Below, one piece after another: positions 21,751-23,460 of a stretch of DNA of 23,460 nucleotides. A model generated the notes under the pieces. That model saw only the letters and a program-made list of their open reading frames with translations, made no database searches and was not told where the DNA came from. The DNA is from CAVVIO01 sp963748095 (GTDB lineage Bacteria; Bacteroidota; Bacteroidia; Bacteroidales; UBA10428). Every line of letters starts with the position of its first letter. Positions within the stretch are counted from its first letter, which is position 1. Where the stretch lies: contig CAVVIO010000032.1 of assembly GCA_963748095.1 (NCBI GenBank), positions 1-23,460 of the forward strand, in the 5' to 3' direction. Both the position numbers and the translations under genes were made by a program.

Positions 21751-21808
21751 ATTCTGTATTTTTAATGTGTAGTAACTTATTTATAAGCGCATTGTGTTTA
21801 TTTTTCAT
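21734..21808 (-). CDS. Possible 24-residue leader frame overlapping the DUF4403 start
   Basis: ATG in copy E opens MKNKHNALINKLLHIKNTEY and stops 17 bases inside the DUF4403 gene, in another frame. Copies C and D carry the same opening (MKNKHNALI and MKNKNNSLINKLWSIK) before other genes. The changes between copies alter amino acids, so selection for a peptide is not shown. It may couple translation, or be incidental. Confidence 0.3.
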   Translation of the reverse strand: MKNKHNALINKLLHIKNTEYEDIK

Positions 21809-22185
21809 ATAGTTTTTTAAATAAGGTGTGCTTTATTATCAAGCAAATCATCTGCCGGATTTTTTATATTTTTCAATTCTTGTTTTGAAATCTGTATTTA
21901 TATTTCGGTGGTTTTTAAACTTACGTGCCCTGTCTCTCCTTCCCCCAACTTCCTCTTCAGCAAATAAATGTAAGGCGTAAATTAACAGAAAGCAAATCGC
22001 CCCACAGAATATCCTTTCGAACAGCATCAACTTCTAAATAATTCTTTTCTGTTTTCCTTTTATATCAAAAGATACAGAACGTTGTCGAAAATTTTCATAA
22101 AAATTAATCCCTCAAATACTTGCGTTGAACTACTGCTTTTTTAATTTGCTTTCCGTTAATTATTGGAAAATGTGATTCTTTTATT
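21778..22185 (-). repeat. Modular intergenic repeat, copy E (longest)
   Basis: Holds all modules in order: the TTATAAGCGCATTGTG block (as C and D), TTTTTTATATTTTTCAATTCTTGTTTTGAAA and TATTTCGGTGG (as B), TTAAACTTACGTGCCC and CCCAACTTCCT (as A), then AAATAAATGTAAGGCGTAAA through GTGATTCT (as C, about nine in ten bases). It fills most of the gap between two genes. Confidence 0.85.
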
Positions 22186-22240
22186 GATTGGTGATTGGTG
22201 ATTGGTGATTGGTCAGGTGATTGGTGAATGGTGATTGGTT
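22186..22240. repeat. Short tandem repeat of ATTGGTG
   Basis: GATTGGT recurs about seven times (GATTGGTGATTGGTGATTGGTGATTG..., then imperfect units) directly at the end of copy E. Likely unstable in length by slipped-strand replication. Confidence 0.8.
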
Positions 22241-22312
22241 GTCCCTGAATCCTTCACCGGTTTTTTTATATAAGCTTTTCAGCAATCAACTGTTTTATGA
22301 CCACCTGTCAGG

Positions 22313-23299
22313 TTACGTAATTTTCCGTTCTTTATTTAATCCTTTAATCAGGAATATGATCGTTACAGTTATCAATACAATCATCGAGAATATTGTTCCC
22401 CAGGTATTTCCGAACATATTCTGAGAAATTACTCGTTCGCTCTGATAAAAAAACAATGAAGTATAAAGTCCGAGGATTACGAGCAGGAACCCTTTCTGGT
22501 CGTTGTAAACAAACCCAAAGGATGCCCCGATAATAAACAGTAACAGCAGCACAACCGGTAATATAATCCGTGTTGTTTTTTCCATTACATATTTTTGTTT
22601 TTGTTCGGTAGTTATCTTCAGGTTATTCTGATAACTTCTCAATTGGTAACCCGCGTACCTGACAGCACGTTGCGGCATTGTATCGGCTTTTGAAGAATTG
22701 AATTTTATTCCATATTCTGCTAATCCTAACCTGTCGTAATTATCTGTTGCTGCTGAATCCGGAAGTAAAGCCAGTACAGAGTCGCACTGATGTTCGTATT
22801 CATCAATTTTAGTATTAAAGGTATCCAGCTTATAGTTTATATTTTTGATTGTTAACATGGAGTAATGGTCCTTAAATAAATTCTTATCGACCCGTTGTAT
22901 TTTTTCTCCCGGAGCTGTGGCACGCATCTCATAAAGAAGAGTCCTCATCTCAAGTGTTGATTTTGGTAAGATCCGGTTATTAAATCCGAAAAAAACGAGT
23001 GAGACAAAAACCATTACTAGTGAACCGCTTAATAATTCTTTCTTAAATTCAACTACCCGGTTGTTTGAAAAGTATCTGAACGAAAATATTGCTGCCATCA
23101 GGAATCCAAATAACAAGCCGGTTCCAAGTAAAGTTACCAGGGTATAAACTAACAGCCTGGTTATATCACTAACCGGAAATCCCTTGTTGAATATATCTTC
23201 CGGGTACCGGCCCATGAACTGGATTAACAGTAATGCCATATAAACCAGAAAACTGATGAGGAAGTACTTAACGAATTTTTTGGACAATATTATTTTCAT
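22313..23299 (-). CDS. LptF/LptG-like inner-membrane protein with a reduced periplasmic part
   Basis: 328 residues with six hydrophobic segments, at about 12-28, 47-73, 90-106, 244-264, 270-286 and 299-318. The three-plus-three layout, FFGFNNRILPKSTLEMRTLL after the third helix and RYFSNNRVVEFKKELLSGS in the second loop resemble LptF/LptG, the permeases that move lipopolysaccharide with LptBC. The region between helices 3 and 4 (107-243) is helical and charged, not the usual beta-jellyroll. It may be a distant paralogue without transport function. A 36-residue lipoprotein lies 29 bases upstream, probably in the same operon. Confidence 0.6.
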   Translation of the reverse strand: MKIILSKKFVKYFLISFLVYMALLLIQFMGRYPEDIFNKGFPVSDITRLLVYTLVTLLGTGLLFGFLMAAIFSFRYFSNNRVVEFKKELLSGSLVMVFVSLVFFGFNNRILPKSTLEMRTLLYEMRATAPGEKIQRVDKNLFKDHYSMLTIKNINYKLDTFNTKIDEYEHQCDSVLALLPDSAATDNYDRLGLAEYGIKFNSSKADTMPQRAVRYAGYQLRSYQNNLKITTEQKQKYVMEKTTRIILPVVLLLLFIIGASFGFVYNDQKGFLLVILGLYTSLFFYQSERVISQNMFGNTWGTIFSMIVLITVTIIFLIKGLNKERKIT

Positions 23300-23328
23300 G
23301 GTTTTCTGTTTTTAGGATTTCGCCGGCA

Positions 23329-23439
23329 TTATGCAATCAACGACCCGGTATTCGTTAATGCGCCAGGTATCTCTTTGTTACCGGTACAGGCCGCAGTTAA
23401 AACAACTACTGTCAGAATCAGAATTGTACTATTTTTCAT
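23329..23439 (-). CDS. 36-residue lipoprotein
   Basis: ATG to TAA encodes MKNSTILILTVVVLTAACTG followed by 16 polar residues ending GSLIA. The signal peptide and lipobox (LTAAC, cysteine 18) are clean, leaving a mature lipopeptide of 19 residues. It ends 29 bases before the LptF/G-like gene, in the same orientation. No family is recognised. Too short for usual gene finders; the signal-peptide pattern is the support. The gene's own promoter lies beyond the window edge or in its last 21 bases. Confidence 0.6.
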   Translation of the reverse strand: MKNSTILILTVVVLTAACTGNKEIPGALTNTGSLIA

Positions 23440-23460
23440 TTGTGCAACGTGTAATGCAAG

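Noticed and set aside
22186..22240. ATTGGTG array considered as a CRISPR
   Set aside because: Units are 7 bases with no spacers and no cas genes.
10554..23299. Classical integron
   Set aside because: No integrase, no attI, only one attC-like structure without the core consensus. Kept as a finding on shape only.

Overview
The window reads as Bacteroidota DNA. It is AT-rich, has A-rich start regions with no clear Shine-Dalgarno sites, and carries TAnnTTTG-type -7 promoter boxes. Its gene families are typical of the phylum: DUF6090-type membrane proteins, a GPH-type xyloside symporter next to GH10 and GH43 enzymes, DUF4403, short-lipobox lipoproteins and small outer-membrane barrels. No rRNA, tRNA, CRISPR array, transposase or integrase was seen.

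Left part (1-2.6 kb, + strand): the end of one gene and three complete, overlapping paralogues of a single-pass membrane protein family (DUF6090-like). They share an almost invariant N-terminus and have divergent C-terminal halves. Middle-left (2.8-7.8 kb): a xylan-use locus. Two tandem, about 96% identical cytoplasmic GH43 enzymes on + face a GH10 endoxylanase lipoprotein and a GPH-type sugar:cation symporter on -. The likely division of labour is xylan cut outside the cytoplasm by GH10, import of oligosaccharides by the symporter, and trimming inside by the GH43 pair. Both GH10 and the symporter carry a single-base frameshift. A 50-base scrap of the symporter gene sits between the two GH43 copies and records how the duplication happened.

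Centre (8.4-10.5 kb, + strand): a 32-residue lipoprotein directly upstream of a CPA2-type cation:proton antiporter with RCK domains.

Right part (10.5-23.4 kb, all genes on -): an accessory region of mostly single-gene units with long intergenic gaps. In order of coordinate: a frameshifted small membrane protein, an outer-membrane barrel, a Doc-type toxin with its antitoxin, a dihydrofolate-reductase-like protein, a medium-chain oxidoreductase, a serine beta-lactamase-like hydrolase, a second dihydrofolate-reductase-like protein, an Arr-type rifampin ADP-ribosyltransferase with a helical N-terminal extension, a four-helix membrane protein, a lipoprotein, a DUF4403 lipoprotein, an LptF/G-like membrane protein and a 36-residue lipoprotein. 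Five unrelated genes here share members of one modular intergenic repeat family just upstream of their starts. REP-like hairpins and a 120-base attC-like imperfect palindrome lie in other gaps. Together these suggest a region built by serial insertion or duplication of gene-plus-leader units; that interpretation is inference.

Three frameshifts in 6 kb, two of them in runs of four or more identical bases, mean that assembly error must be excluded before any of these genes is called dead.
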